From Arcuatula senhousia (Eukaryota > Mollusca > Bivalvia > Mytilida > Mytilidae), in assembly GCA_963971305.1 (NCBI GenBank), contig OZ020303.1:63488867-63552866 (forward strand): 64,000 nt of DNA, in the 5' to 3' direction. Every line of letters begins with the position of its first letter. Position 1 is the first letter of the stretch. Below the pieces are notes generated by a model. The model ran no database searches. It had not been told where the DNA came from and saw only the letters and a program-made list of their open reading frames with translations. Position numbers and translations under genes: made by a program. This document shows, in pieces, positions 23,011 through 33,840 of this stretch.

Positions 23011-23580
23011 AAAACAAACGAAAAACACACATATATATAAACACAACTTCAAAGCAAACTGCAGCCACGACGTTAACCTTTTCTGTCGAGAGTGAACTTA
23101 GTTCCTGCTGATTAATGTGAAGCAGCACACCCATTTAAAACAATCAATAGGCGAATTTGATATTTGTGGTTATAGGTCAGATCTTTGGTAAAAGAACCAA
23201 ACAGATACAAAGGGATAATCATCCCTACAGCTGTCACACTGGTTTACATTTCAATTAGAGAAATGAAAAACAGCTCATGAATTTCTTAAATCCTTAGCAA
23301 AATCTTTGGTAAATACATGAGCAGTGTACGGTAATTTTCTCCAAAACTAAATATACACTTAACAAATTATTTATGCTATCCTAGCATCAGTTTTTATGTC
23401 CCTCTTCTTCCTAAGCTCCTATGGGACAGGGAACTAGAATGTCTGGTCGTAGATTTTCATTGAGTTATTCTCCTTATGACTAATTACCAAAGCTTTCGAT
23501 AGACTAAAACCAGCAATATGAAAATGATATATTCAGTGCACGTCGAGCCCGCTGGAGTCCTCCGTAATGTTTCTTTAGTA
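23011..23580. other. Gene-poor stretch
   Basis: No coding region or repeat partner is recognised, apart from the edges of neighbouring elements. Confidence 0.35.
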
Positions 23581-23584
23581 AATA

Positions 23585-24125
23585 CAAACATGAGTTAATT
23601 CACTCTTGTGACAACTTAAGTTCGCATTGTTGATTTCCGTTCGGTTTAATTTGTGTTTTGTGTTTCTTTGTGCTGTTCTTGTTCGTGTTTATCGGTTTTG
23701 TCGTTGCCCTTTCGGACTTTTGACACTTGAGAGTGCCTATTTGCTTCTTGCTATCACAGGGATATGTTGTTCCTGTCTTCAGTCAAGAAATTTTACGGTA
23801 GACCTTATGCACGCATTGATGATTGCAGATGTTGGTTTGTCGTAGAATTTTATTTTGTCTTCCTAAACTTGGATTAATACACTGAATTGGAAATTAGCAG
23901 TGCGACGGTTGTGCTATAGCAGGTATGAACCGTTTACCCTTTCATGAGCACCTGAATTCACTCTTTTTATGACTTGAGTTTGCATTGTTGTTTTCTGTTC
24001 GGTTGATTTTGTGTTTTGTGTTTCGTATATCTGTTCTTGGTCGTGTTTACCGGTTTTGTCGTTGTGCATTCACACTTTTGACACTCGAATGCCCCATTGG
24101 TGCCTCTTTGCTTCTTCCAATAAAT
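23585..24125 (+). mobile_element. PLE-2 3' tails in tandem
   Basis: One tail copy (about 23590-23760) is followed by a short piece of C-terminal coding sequence (GTCAAGAAATTTTACGGTAG to GCAGATGTTGGTTTGTCG, 23784-23842). A second complete tail follows (about 23843-24125). Both tails end in the (C)CTATTTGC or CCCCATTGGTGCCTC type terminus. Head-to-tail partial tandems are usual for Penelope-like elements. Confidence 0.75.
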
Positions 24126-24590
24126 TAGTTTAAAATGCCATATTAAGGTTATTCTTTGTAATGGACAGAAGAGTGGATAAATGAACAGACGGAAAACGAT
24201 TATTAATGTCGCACGAGTTAAGTAGAGAGTGAAAAGATCTGAAATTATTGCTGACATATAATCTTAATATATTTTCTGCAAACTTTAATCATGATCTATA
24301 TCTGAAGCTTTTTTTTGTGCAATCGTCTTCAGTTTTATTTATTAATTTACTTAAATGCACATTACAATATATGTTGTACATATAATTAAGAAGAAAACGT
24401 ACAAAGGGAGATTTATCTAATCCTTAAAGACACGTAGCAAACAAAATTGAAAACACATTATATGACATTCAAAACACGATACCATTAAATCTTAAAAAAT
24501 AAAAGCGCGATCTCCAAAAATAGGTTAGTTAGTCGTTAATTTGCATTTTTCGTATAATTAAATAATGTATCCCAATCGACACGTTCGAAT
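24126..24590. other. Gene-poor stretch
   Basis: AT-rich with no recognised feature. Confidence 0.35.
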
Positions 24591-24594
24591 AGTT

Positions 24595-24870
24595 CGTTCG
24601 TTTGTTTCTCGTTGAGAAGCTTCTATTTGGGGGAGAGATTTTTCAACAAGTTCGCTTTCCTATGGAACCAAATTGTGCTCCTCTAGTCGCCAATTTGCTT
24701 TTATACTCTTACGAAACTGATTTTTTTCAAGAACTCGTAAAGAACAAGAAGATGAAAGAGCCAAGGTCCTTTAATCTCACTTTAAAATATATTGAGGATG
24801 TTCGCGCTGTCAACAATCAGCTTCATTTGGTAGATAGATTCTTTTGATATATCCTCCAGAGTTAAAAAAG
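24595..24870 (+). mobile_element. PLE-1 reverse transcriptase palm fragment
   Basis: It reads GEIFQQVRFPMEPNCAPLVA and YSYETDFFQELVKNKK. Then come RSFNLTLKYIEDVRAVNN, with YIED in place of the catalytic YIDD, and a TTTGGTAGATAGATTC phrase with the same TAG codon as the copy at 41385. The fragment ends where PLE-2 sequence begins. Confidence 0.8.
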
Positions 24871-24884
24871 ACAAAAAAGAACGT

Positions 24885-25625
24885 ATATAGGATTTTTTTT
24901 TTACTTTCCGTTATATTGATGATGTCCTTTCACTGAACAATTATCGGTTTGGTGACTTTCTATATCTCATATATCCTCCGCAACTTGATATAGAGGAAAC
25001 GACGGATTCTAGGAAGTCAGTTTCATATTAAGATCTTCACCTCGAAAAAGACTCTCAAGAAAAACTTTCAACATAGCTCTATGTCAAACGTTATGACCTA
25101 AACTTTCTAATTGTCAACTTTCCTTTCTTGTGTAGCAACATTCCGTCCGCTCCAACTAGCTTATGGAGATAACGTATCACAATTGATCCGTTACTTCCGA
25201 GCTTGCAGAATTACATTGATTTCCATTGCAGAGCGTCACTTTGACACATAAATTGTTAACACAGTGTTACATGTATGTTGCTCCTCGACTGCAGTCGTCA
25301 CTCAAGACATTTTACAGTAGGCATCATGCACTCATAGACAAAAATGGGATTTCTATCTCTAAGATGAGCGCAGATGGTTTGTCATAAAGTTTTATTTTGT
25401 CTTCCGATACCGGATTTGACACAATGAATTCGAAATTGGTAGCCCGACGGTGTGCTCTAGCACGCAGGAACCCCTTACTCTTCCGGAGCGCCTGAGTTCA
25501 CTCTCATTGGGACAAGAGTTCGCGTTGTTAATATATATATTCATTGGTTTTTGTGTTCCGTGTTTTATATGTTGTCTTTTTTTCGCCCTGTCCTTGTCTT
25601 TGGGAACCACAAATTCATCCAGTAC
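24885..25625 (+). mobile_element. PLE-2 fragment joined to a PLE-1 fragment
   Basis: CGTTATATTGATGATGTCCT starts an FRYIDDVLSLNN-type reading at about 24908. Several frameshifts follow through the KRYDLNFLIVNFPFLCSN equivalent and SKMSADGLS to the stop region. The tail with CTTCCGGAGCGCCTGAGTTC ends near 25625. The catalytic box survives but the frame does not. Confidence 0.8.
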
Positions 25626-26035
25626 CCTTGAAGTCATGACTTGAAATGACTTCCCCAGTAGTATTAAGAGATTTTGAGTTCACCTTTTGAACATTTTTTT
25701 CAATGAAATGTGGTCAAAAATGAAATCAAATGAAATTGGGTGACCGTTATTAATTAGAAAGTTTTCCTGTAGAGTCTCATGTACATGTATGCCTGGGGCT
25801 TGGATATATTAAAGCATTAAACCATTTGGTTATACAATGTATATTGTTACATGTAGATCATTGATTTAATGACTTATGATCATAATACTATTTTTTTTTA
25901 TTGTTTTAAGAAATTTAATATACATGTACAATTTGCGAAAGATTCATTCCACTCTCTAAATCGATGCCCTTGCTCACTCATGTCTTTGAAAGACTTCTCT
26001 ACATTTTTTAAAGCAATCAATACTAATGGTACATG
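25626..26035. other. Gene-poor stretch
   Basis: No recognised feature; the two overlapping open frames on opposite strands near 25869-26128 are not supported. Confidence 0.35.
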
Positions 26036-26039
26036 TAGA

Positions 26040-26535
26040 TCTATTGTATTGGATGAAAAATTGCACAAAAGGTTTTGATGGTAGAAGGGAGATAACTCAA
26101 TCGACACCACTGTCTCAACGACCGACAACTAGACCAAGGTTGAAAGAAAATACATCTTATAAGGTCAAACTATTCGTCCTTAGTTATCAGCCACTGGTGG
26201 AAAAAATCAAAATAATGTTAAAAGTAATGTTAGGTGATTGTTTTGATTAGTATTTGACTGATAGTAGTACTATTATGACCAGCACATTATTCATATTTCT
26301 TGTATTTTTTTTAGAACCGTGTGGTAAGTACACGACCCTAAGATCGCAATGATATAAGGAGGTTAGCCACCATTTAAATTAAAAATCCTGTGCCAACATG
26401 GCCAAGTCAGGACCTTCATTCAGGATCTTTGCGAGATATTTTTTTCCGGTATGTCTTCCATGTATCGTCTTTAATTTTCTCTTGGATATTGAGATTGATC
26501 CTTCAAGTTTTTTTTAATACTTTTATTAATCGGCT
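26040..26535 (+). mobile_element. PLE-1 3' end fragment
   Basis: It matches the C-terminal end and tail after the PLE-1 frame. Phrases include TTATCAGCCACTGGTGGAAA, GATTGTTTTGATTAGTATTT, CCAAGTCAGGACC and GAGATTGATCCTTCAAG. It is 5'-truncated and non-functional. Confidence 0.7.
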
Positions 26536-27055
26536 TTTGTATATTACCAAGGTGCTGAAGTGAGCTGATAGAGACATATATTTCCCTGGTTAACATCAAC
26601 ATTTACAGGTATGTGTTAAAAGCAAAGTTGGGTAAAATTTGTCGACCATGTACTTAGGAGAGGATAAGTGTCAAAGAACAATTTAGTTATTCGATATAAA
26701 ACTGTTGAAAGTTACTCCAATTTTATTTCAACATATACTGATACACACAAAAAGATCAATATTTCAAACGTATATATCACTTACATCGAATACTAATTTC
26801 ATGCTATAAATCGATTACAACAGACTATTGTAAGACATTTTAAAGCAAAATGCATATTTAAATTTGAAAAAAACAATAAATAGTTACACATAAGCAACAC
26901 AAAATCCTTACTAATTACGAAGGTAACATAGTACAAACAATGTAACATAAAAACAATTAAAACACCTTATTTCATTACATCAGCTATCATACCAAGCTAC
27001 ATAAGCATTTACATTTTATTAAAATTACAGCAAAGTTCCATACAATAGATTTTTC
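26536..27055. other. Gene-poor stretch
   Basis: AT-rich with no recognised coding sequence. It lies between a PLE-1 tail and a ribozyme-like element in the 3' flank of gene B. Confidence 0.35.
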
Positions 27056-27059
27056 TATT

Positions 27060-27240
27060 GACGCTCGTTTCGTCTATTAAAGACATCAGAGGCGCTCTAC
27101 CAAAAGTTGTAAAGGCCGAACACTATATCCATAAAATGAAGAGTATTGAACAATAATTCCAAAAATGCCGATAAGGAAACCAAATTACTTAGACAAACCC
27201 ATGCATGGATTAGAAAAGCCTTAGGGTATTGACATTTTTT
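27060..27240 (-). mobile_element. Ribozyme-bearing repeat, copy 1 (retrozyme-like)
   Basis: On the minus strand, 27100-27060 reads GCGCCTCTGATGTCTTTAAT followed by AGACGAAACGAGCGTC. These are the CTGATG box (27084-27089), a TCT..AGA helix II, the GAAAC box (27067-27071) and a GTC triplet, the order of a hammerhead ribozyme. The box ends in T rather than A and helix I pairs poorly, so it is probably inactive. About 140 bp of flank aligns with the repeat at 45348-45510. Confidence 0.5.
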
Positions 27241-27418
27241 TTAAACTTACACGGATAATTTATAATTTTGATGTGAACTTCAACACAAAAATGTTTGATA
27301 TCGGAGCAGATACACGATACTTCATTGAGTGCATGAATTGCAAGAAAAAATCTCCAATAACCGTCCTAATATACAATACGAGTAAGATATCAATGATAAG
27401 TGTAGCTTAAGTCAAGCA

Positions 27419-27424
27419 TTTATT
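27419..27424 (-). promoter_or_regulatory. Possible polyadenylation signal of gene B
   Basis: AATAAA on the minus strand, about 146 bp beyond the gene B stop. Another AATAAA overlaps the second set of stop codons at 27542-27547. Neither can be chosen from sequence alone. Confidence 0.3.
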
Positions 27425-27569
27425 CAAATGCTCATTTAGGGACAATTCATAATACAAAGTTTCCGAAACGTAAAACTTGGCTTTCTACACCATCAAAAAC
27501 AACCGAAACAAATGGGAGCATAATGCTGTTTTCGTTTAACATTTATTATGCAACACTGATTGATCCACT

Positions 27570-28946
27570 TTACGAGTTTTTATTAGTATTCCGAAATCGT
27601 GTAGATGTGAAAATAGACAATGCAATGAAAAAGCCTTGCAAGCCACAAGAAATGGTAAAAAGAAAGCTCAACCAATCCTCTTCAAAGATAGCGTCCAAAA
27701 TGCCAACAAACCACAAAACACCAGAAGAAGCCGACATTCTAAGATATATTTTTGCTTCATTGTACGGGTTAAGTTGTCGTATTTGTGATGCATGGATGCG
27801 AAGACCACATACTTTACAAATTGTATATGTCAATCCAATTAAGTTGAAACATATGATAAAGATAATCGGTCCCGTAAAGAAAACAAGGTTGGCGGGGAAC
27901 TTACTAGGAAAACATGGTACAGTTCCATAGCCGACAGTCCATACATGAGGGCCATATGCATCTACAATTATTGCTGTTGCAACAATCGGTAAAGGCAAGG
28001 CAATTCCTAACAACGTCAACAAAACTGTTTGTCTTTTCTCTGAAAAGGGTGAAACTATTACTCTTGCTCTTAGTTTTGTAATGGTGGTGGCTATTGAAAC
28101 TACAGCAATTGACATAAAAATGAAAACAGAGAGCCACAAATAATGAATAGAGACACCGATAGTATAGCATAGAATTCTAGGCATATCAGCTCTTACACCA
28201 AAGACAAAAAGAGAGTTTGATAGAAGTAGTGAGATTGCAATGTTTTCAGTGTTTGAGGAAGGTACATTTGTAACTAAACCCATTTTTCTTTGTAGAAAGA
28301 CAAGAATAAGAAGGGAAACCATGGAAATACCAAAACAGGTATACGTGACCATGTTTCCGATATGTAATTCAGCTTTAGCAGAGATATTGTTCTCACCGCT
28401 ACAACGCACATTTTCCACAACTAGTTTGTTAAAGTCATCGGCTATCATGTTTGCCCAAATTGAACATTCTGAAACCATTGGTTTAGTGACGTACCCTTTA
28501 AAGTCTACATGATAGTTCCTTTTAGATTTCATCAATGGATAATCAATATGAAATAACTTAAGTTCAACGAATGTGTTATTGTATGATTCTGTTAAATTAC
28601 ACAGAACATTAACTTGAATTTGACGATTTTCAATACCTCTGTGTAAGAACAATGTCACGATGCGAGATTGTATTCTGTCAAAAAAATTATCCACCTCATG
28701 TTTGAATGCTGTCTTTGTAAACCTTAGCCAAAGCTCTAAGAGGCTTAACTGTTTGTTAAAGTCCGAAACGTAAATTGCATCTCTTATAGAAGTAGAAATA
28801 TTTGATTCAAAAGCCATGCTCGCTAGGATTCCTATACTTAAATATTCATCAGATGTCAGATTGGTGTTTGAATGCAAGTAGAATTTCAGCTCCTTTTGTG
28901 AATTCTGAAACAAATCGAAATCTTTGCATTCTCCCGTCTCTGTCAT
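27570..28946 (-). CDS. Receptor gene B, exon 2 (7TM class B GPCR)
   Basis: Terminal coding exon of 458 codons plus TAA, entered from a GTAG acceptor just before ATGACAGAGACGG. The product is a G protein-coupled receptor in the plasma membrane; ligand and G protein are unknown. Exon residues 1-195 form a juxtamembrane region with CSIWANM (C161, W164) and C182, resembling the start of a GPS but lacking the HL(T/S) cleavage triplet. Seven hydrophobic segments lie at about 199-220, 234-251, 259-286, 307-330, 352-376, 402-422 and 425-447. C260 and C345 fit the TM3-loop 2 disulfide, and CGLQGFFIAL in TM7 is typical of secretin/adhesion receptors. The stop falls 8 codons before the position used by gene C, and the lost codons remain recognisable after it. 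The protein is close to gene C. Confidence 0.88.
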   Translation of the reverse strand: MTETGECKDFDLFQNSQKELKFYLHSNTNLTSDEYLSIGILASMAFESNISTSIRDAIYVSDFNKQLSLLELWLRFTKTAFKHEVDNFFDRIQSRIVTLFLHRGIENRQIQVNVLCNLTESYNNTFVELKLFHIDYPLMKSKRNYHVDFKGYVTKPMVSECSIWANMIADDFNKLVVENVRCSGENNISAKAELHIGNMVTYTCFGISMVSLLILVFLQRKMGLVTNVPSSNTENIAISLLLSNSLFVFGVRADMPRILCYTIGVSIHYLWLSVFIFMSIAVVSIATTITKLRARVIVSPFSEKRQTVLLTLLGIALPLPIVATAIIVDAYGPHVWTVGYGTVPCFPSKFPANLVFFTGPIIFIICFNLIGLTYTICKVCGLRIHASQIRQLNPYNEAKIYLRMSASSGVLWFVGILDAIFEEDWLSFLFTISCGLQGFFIALSIFTSTRFRNTNKNS

Positions 28947-29099
28947 CTACAAAACAACAATTGGTATTTTATTTTATACCATATTGACTTATATTTCATA
29001 AGACGAACTGCATTATTTTAAAGGATGAATAACCATTAATACTTTTATATAGTACATACATGATACCTTTATTTATTATATTCTCATATAAGAAGGTAT

Positions 29100-29628
29100 C
29101 TAAAGGTTCATGTATACGTTTACCTCAAAATGGCTTAAATTAAGATTGATTGTGCGGTATGTGTACAGCAAAGACTGCATATTAAATTTGAAAATAAACC
29201 GTAGCAGGACCTAGATATATTAATGTCTTATCTATTTTTATTATTTTTTATGATTAATTCCATTACTTTTAAGTTATGCCTTATTTCCGTTTTTGAGCAG
29301 AGCCGATTTTTGGTTAATATCACTAACACCCTTGCAGGAGGCCCCAAAAATTATGGAACATTTAATTATAATATAACCAAAAGTGTTCACCAACGTGTCA
29401 GTTGAGAGGTACAATTGGGATATGTTGTCCTTATTCAAAATACAATTTGAACGCAAAAATAACTACACCGAAAACGCTGTGCTATCTTCAACAAAATGAA
29501 TGTGTGGATATAATAAGATGTGTCCATATCTAGGTCCTACTATACTTCTTTTGACCTGATAATATGCCGTTTGAGCTGTACACACACTAAGATTTTCTTT
29601 ACAAAAATCAAACTGTCCCGATGAACCT
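29100..29628. mobile_element. TTAAGGTTCA-type MITE, copy 2
   Basis: The left end reads TAAAGGTTCATG and the right end GATGAACCTTAA. The interior carries GTACAGCAAAGACTGCATAT, CCGTAGCAGGACCTAGATAT and GATAATATGCCGTTTGAGCT. These are the same phrases as copy 1 (3905-4505) in inverted order. It sits in the intron of gene B. Confidence 0.75.
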
Positions 29629-29689
29629 TAAAGCAGTGAAATTATGCAACTTTAAAGAAACCTTCAAATTTGGATGCCTCTGCTTCGTC

Positions 29690-30000
29690 TATTGTACTGA
29701 AATGATCACCTCACTATCCCTATTGTGCCTCATATTGACGTTGTGCTTTGTGTTACTATTGGACACTATTGTCGCAATGAAAGAGGGGGCTTTACTGCCT
29801 TCAAGTCTTGTTGAAATCGTCATTTATTTTTAATATCTGTACCAAATCAGGACTATTGCAAGTTTCAATTTCCTGGGTATGCCCTGTTTTGTTTTCTTAT
29901 TCGACACATGAGACTGATCAGTCCAGTTCGGCATTTTTGTTTTTTACCTTTCTTTGTATCTTGCTTAACCATATAAGATCGACCATTCATGGTTAGAAGT
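29690..30000 (+). mobile_element. PLE-1 3' tail fragment in gene B intron
   Basis: ATTGTACTGAAATGATCACC, TCCCTATTGTGCCTCA, CAATGAAAGAGGGGGC and CCAAATCAGGACTATTGCAA match the PLE-1 tail at 41822-42110. It is non-coding and antisense to the gene. Confidence 0.7.
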
Positions 30001-30197
30001 TTTGTAAGTACCTTAATTTTATTCAAACACGAACGGTTTTTATTTCCTTTGCATGTTTTTACCATTTTTATACTGTATCTTTATATAAATGTAAGCACCA
30101 TTCTTTAGGTTTGAGAGTTACTACTTGTACAAAGACGAAATCGGCTTAGCATTTTTTTTATATGGATTAGATGAAATATAGATGTTATGTTTATTAC

Positions 30198-31232
30198 CTT
30201 TTCATTCCACTCCAGGCAGTCATTTTCAGATGTCTTCTCTTCTTTGGCATAAAATTTGAACAAAACGGACATAAGTTGGTCTACTCTCTTGATACTATGA
30301 CCATCGGTGAGAGTTTCTTTATTGTAGAAATCTTTAAACTGGTAGAAAATGGATTCTCTACACCACTCGTCTTCAAAAGAATGTCCGAAAGGAACCACAA
30401 TAGGATTTGTATAGCGATTACAGTTACTTATGTTGTTCGTAGTGTACATGCACGTTTGTAGTTTTGCTCCTAATGGCGGTATCATCTCGTGGTTATTTAA
30501 AGCTATAAGTAGATATGCATCTTCTCGTTTAAGGGGCGATAATTCCTTATACATTTTGTTATTCACTATGAACAACGTATTGAAATATTCGAAATCCGTT
30601 ATTTGATGACAAATTGCACAGAATTTGTTTTTAAAGACAAATGAATTATTGTGAATTACGAATGGACCACTTACATTTAAACCACCATGATGACAAAGTG
30701 CAGCCAAAGTTGCATTAGCATGGTTGACATGACAACTAAGAGCGTCAATCAGGTTTTTTGAACAAAGCTCAGAAATAAAAGTGTCGTTAAAATCCTTAGG
30801 GCAGCTACCAATAGCCAGATAACCATTACCCTGCGAATAAATCGGGTGTTCGGACTTTGGAATGCACTTATATGAAAACCGATCTTTTTCATTTGTTCTT
30901 GTGTTGAAATTTTTAAAACAATCGGTATAGTTTAAACAAGGTGGGTTCAACATTTTTTCCCTATCATAGCAATACCATACACCGTTCCCTTCTACGGTTT
31001 CCCATTTTTGTGAATTTATACATCGATGCTCATCTTTGTGGGATAGCGTTGAATTATGTTCCACTAATCTGGTCGAAAGAGTTGTCCATGTTGTCTGAGT
31101 GTGTCTATTTGATGCCTTGTTAGCAGATGGTTTAGAAATCTCCTCAGTATGGAAAGTTCCATCGACAATTGAAAATTTCAGATGTGATTTTACAACGAGA
31201 AATAATAAAAACGCCGTAACGTAGATATTCAT
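30198..31232 (-). CDS. Receptor gene B, exon 1 (secreted ectodomain)
   Basis: First coding exon, 345 codons ending in AAG before a GTAATA donor. The start is the ATG at 31232-31230 (MNIYVTAFLLFLVV), aligned with gene C and preceded by TTGTGGCTAAA, also shared with gene C. Residues 1 to about 20 are a signal peptide, followed by a Ser/Thr-rich linker to about 65. A cysteine-rich domain follows (Cys 71, 88, 99, 105, 123, 144, 157, 167, 180, 205, 208, 261, 271, 291, 339). The core motif NNSFVFKNKFCAICHQ (195-210) is of the FKNxxCAxC type met in expanded invertebrate class B-like receptors. Many N-x-S/T sites indicate glycosylation. Spliced to exon 2 it gives 803 residues. The extracellular domain presumably binds an unknown ligand; calling it methuselah-like would be inference. 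Confidence 0.88.
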
Positions 31233-31282
31233 TTTAGCCACAATTTTTTTGCTGTCTGAAAAAAAATGCTAAGCTTTAAATG

Positions 31283-31290
31283 TATTTATA
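31283..31290 (-). promoter_or_regulatory. TATA-like box of gene B
   Basis: TATAAATA on the minus strand, 58 bp before the start codon, within CATATAAATACATTT, a word shared with gene C. A TTTTTTTTCAG between box and ATG could instead be a splice acceptor of a 5' UTR intron. Confidence 0.5.
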
Positions 31291-31299
31291 TGGAAGTGC

Positions 31300-32184
31300 A
31301 GAAAATCGTCAGTATAATAAAAATATCCCTTTTAATATAATTAAAATAATTTCATACTTTATCATAAAAAAGGAAGAAAGAATATGTAATTCTATACCCT
31401 ATTTTTTATATTCCGTATTTATTGCAGCAAAGCATTTTTTTTTCTAAACGAAACATTTTGGATGTTAAATGCCTATTACAGTGCTTTTTAGATATATAGG
31501 AATACGTTTATAGACATGTCCATGCATGTAGTTACAAAAAAATATTGTTTCTATCACGTTTGTTTACATGTGTAATATTAATTGCTATTTCTTAAACCCA
31601 AAATAGAAGGCGCCTAACCTAATATTTCTACATCGGATTGGCCTAATTAACCCAAAGCTTACTAACTAATGCAAATAAAAGTACTCCCCATATTTTTCTA
31701 AGAGCTAAAGTTGGTGGTCGGGAAACTCTAAGGCTTACAACCCATTTCTTCACTATTCAATGCAGATCTAAACCAATCGAGTAATTTTACCATTTTAAAT
31801 AGCAAGAATTGCTTGACATCTGCAATCTGATTATCTATGGTAGATACATATAGTCAGTCTCATCTATGGAACATTTTTTTTCTCTGAAAAGAAATTTCGA
31901 GCAAAATAATCATTAAGTTGGTAAATTTCCAGGAATAAAGTAGTCAAAATAATCAGCAATGGCTTTAAACATCATGAAAGATTCCAAGGTCTCAAGATTT
32001 TTTCCAATATAATGTACAGAATGCCTACCTCATTTACTCTCTTTTATACCTTTTCCATTTTTTTCGGCTAATTTGGCTTTTGGACGTAAATATTCTGAAT
32101 GACGAGACCTGATATATGTACCTTGATTTCTAACATTAAACATAAAGTTCAATCACATTTGGTTCAGCAATAGTAGTATATAAT
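31300..32184. other. Upstream flank of gene B, no gene
   Basis: AT-rich with no recognised coding sequence or repeat partner. Confidence 0.35.
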
Positions 32185-33190
32185 GAGATGTGAAATATGT
32201 GTACGCTAAACAGCTCTCTTAACAAGCGTTTATTTCAAAAAACGCAAGAAGCCTTCAAAAAGGTCAGTAGGCGCTGCTCGGCGTTTTGCAGTCAGCCTAT
32301 GTTCTAAATAGAATGCATATAATTCAAATCTGGTCCTGAATTAGTCACAGATAGACCCCCTTCTTAAACAAGGAACATAAAACACCAAAAAAAGACGGGT
32401 ACAAACAAAAGCATTGTCAAAGATTCTTGGCTTAGAACAGGCACATTTAAAATGTGGCGGGGTTGCACTAGTTTTGTTTTGGCCCAACCCCCCCCTATCA
32501 ATATTTCCAGACAAAGCAAAAAATAACATAAAATAATCAAAGCGCTAAAGCGTTAAAATGCAGAGCTAAATCTTAGCACTTAAATCACAGACCTGTATAT
32601 TAGAATATACAGGTCTATGCTAAAATAAAGAAGAATCTGTTTTTCATCAACTTGAAACATATCAATTTTGTTCGTTTGCTCCTTCCACTAACATTCGTTA
32701 AGAAATCCGTAATTTGGCTCCACCCACTTGAATGTATATGTCGTAGGTAAAATTTCAACAATGCTTAGGCCATGGTGTATCGATATATGAAATATAGTGT
32801 ACATTTATATCGTATTTATTATAGGGGTATTAAGATGTACCTTTTCGTTTAGACAACTTATATAACACTTAATACGTTGAAATAATAATTATACATGATG
32901 AATATTCTATAATAGATCCTCTGGTAGAAATATTTCCTGGCCGAGTTACCCTATCTAGACGATAAAAAAACGCGAAAATCAGATAGTTATATGACTACAT
33001 AGGGCCCTGCCAAAAAAAATCGAAATTCCACTAGAGAGAACCTTAGACAAAAGCCAACAAGAACAAATGAACGGTAGAGGAACTTTCTTTAGAATGTTCA
33101 CTGTAACTGGCTTTGAGCTGAGAATCATTGACCGACTGATGTAAAAAAAATCAAACAAATCGATTTTAAATACGACACAACACTCAAAAC
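32185..33190. repeat. Dispersed repeat E, copy 2 (split)
   Basis: Blocks at 32185-32530 (GACCCCCTTCTTAAACAAGG, AAAATGTGGCGGGGTT) and at about 33030-33190 (GAGAGAACCTTAGACAAAAG, CTGATGTAAAA) match copies 1 and 3. In those copies the blocks are nearly adjacent. The intervening 500 bp are foreign to the repeat and include a 28-bp palindrome at 32589-32616. Confidence 0.65.
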
Positions 33191-33199
33191 AATTAAAGA

Positions 33200-33840
33200 T
33201 TTGGTTGCGTGTCATCACATTAAACCGACATACCCTATCATTCATACAACAAATGCAAGTACATATACATTGGACACACAATCATACATACTTGATTGAA
33301 ATAATTTGAAAGTGGAAAAAATACATATAAGTTGCAAATGAGTACATTATATAGAAGAGCCAGCCAAGCAACATGGCAACTATAGAAGTGAAACAATCAT
33401 ATCGTAATCTGTAGTTTATATATAGAAATATATATTTTAGGTTCATGTCTTGTGTCTTTTTACCAAACGACTTATCTTGAAAAATGTATACTTTTATGAC
33501 TCAACGGCCATTTTAGCCATTTTTAACAAGGAACAAAAGCAAGTAGCCTTGAGTTAAAAATATTGTTTATACTTTAAATCAATTTAAAAAAGTAAGACAA
33601 AAATATTGATAGAAACAATAAGCACTATGAACCAAAAAAATGACTGACATTACCATACACAGTTCATATTTGATTTTCAAAGTCTGATATTCACTGTAAA
33701 TTTACTGGTAATGATCTATTATTTCCTGTTAGTATTTGATACAGCTCAGATCAGTCACTTGCAATATTTGCGTTTCTACTGTTTTTCTTTGTCTTTAACT
33801 GAATCAGTTTATGTCGGTGAAGTACAGTCTCTTCGTTTGC
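33200..33840. other. Gene-poor stretch before the 60-bp satellite
   Basis: No coding sequence. TCAGTCACTTGCAATATTTG at 33752-33771 resembles the sequence after the satellite (AGTCAGTGTGTAATATTTG at about 35380-35398). Confidence 0.35.

Larger units (their letters stand above)
28947..30197 (-). other. Intron of gene B
   Basis: Phase 0, 1251 bp; the donor AAG|GTAATAAAC at 30198/30197 is identical to that of gene C and the acceptor is CTGTAG-type (GTAG|ATG). It contains a TTAAGGTTCA-type MITE (29100-29628) and a PLE-1 3' tail piece (about 29690-30000). No extra exon is recognised. Confidence 0.8.
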
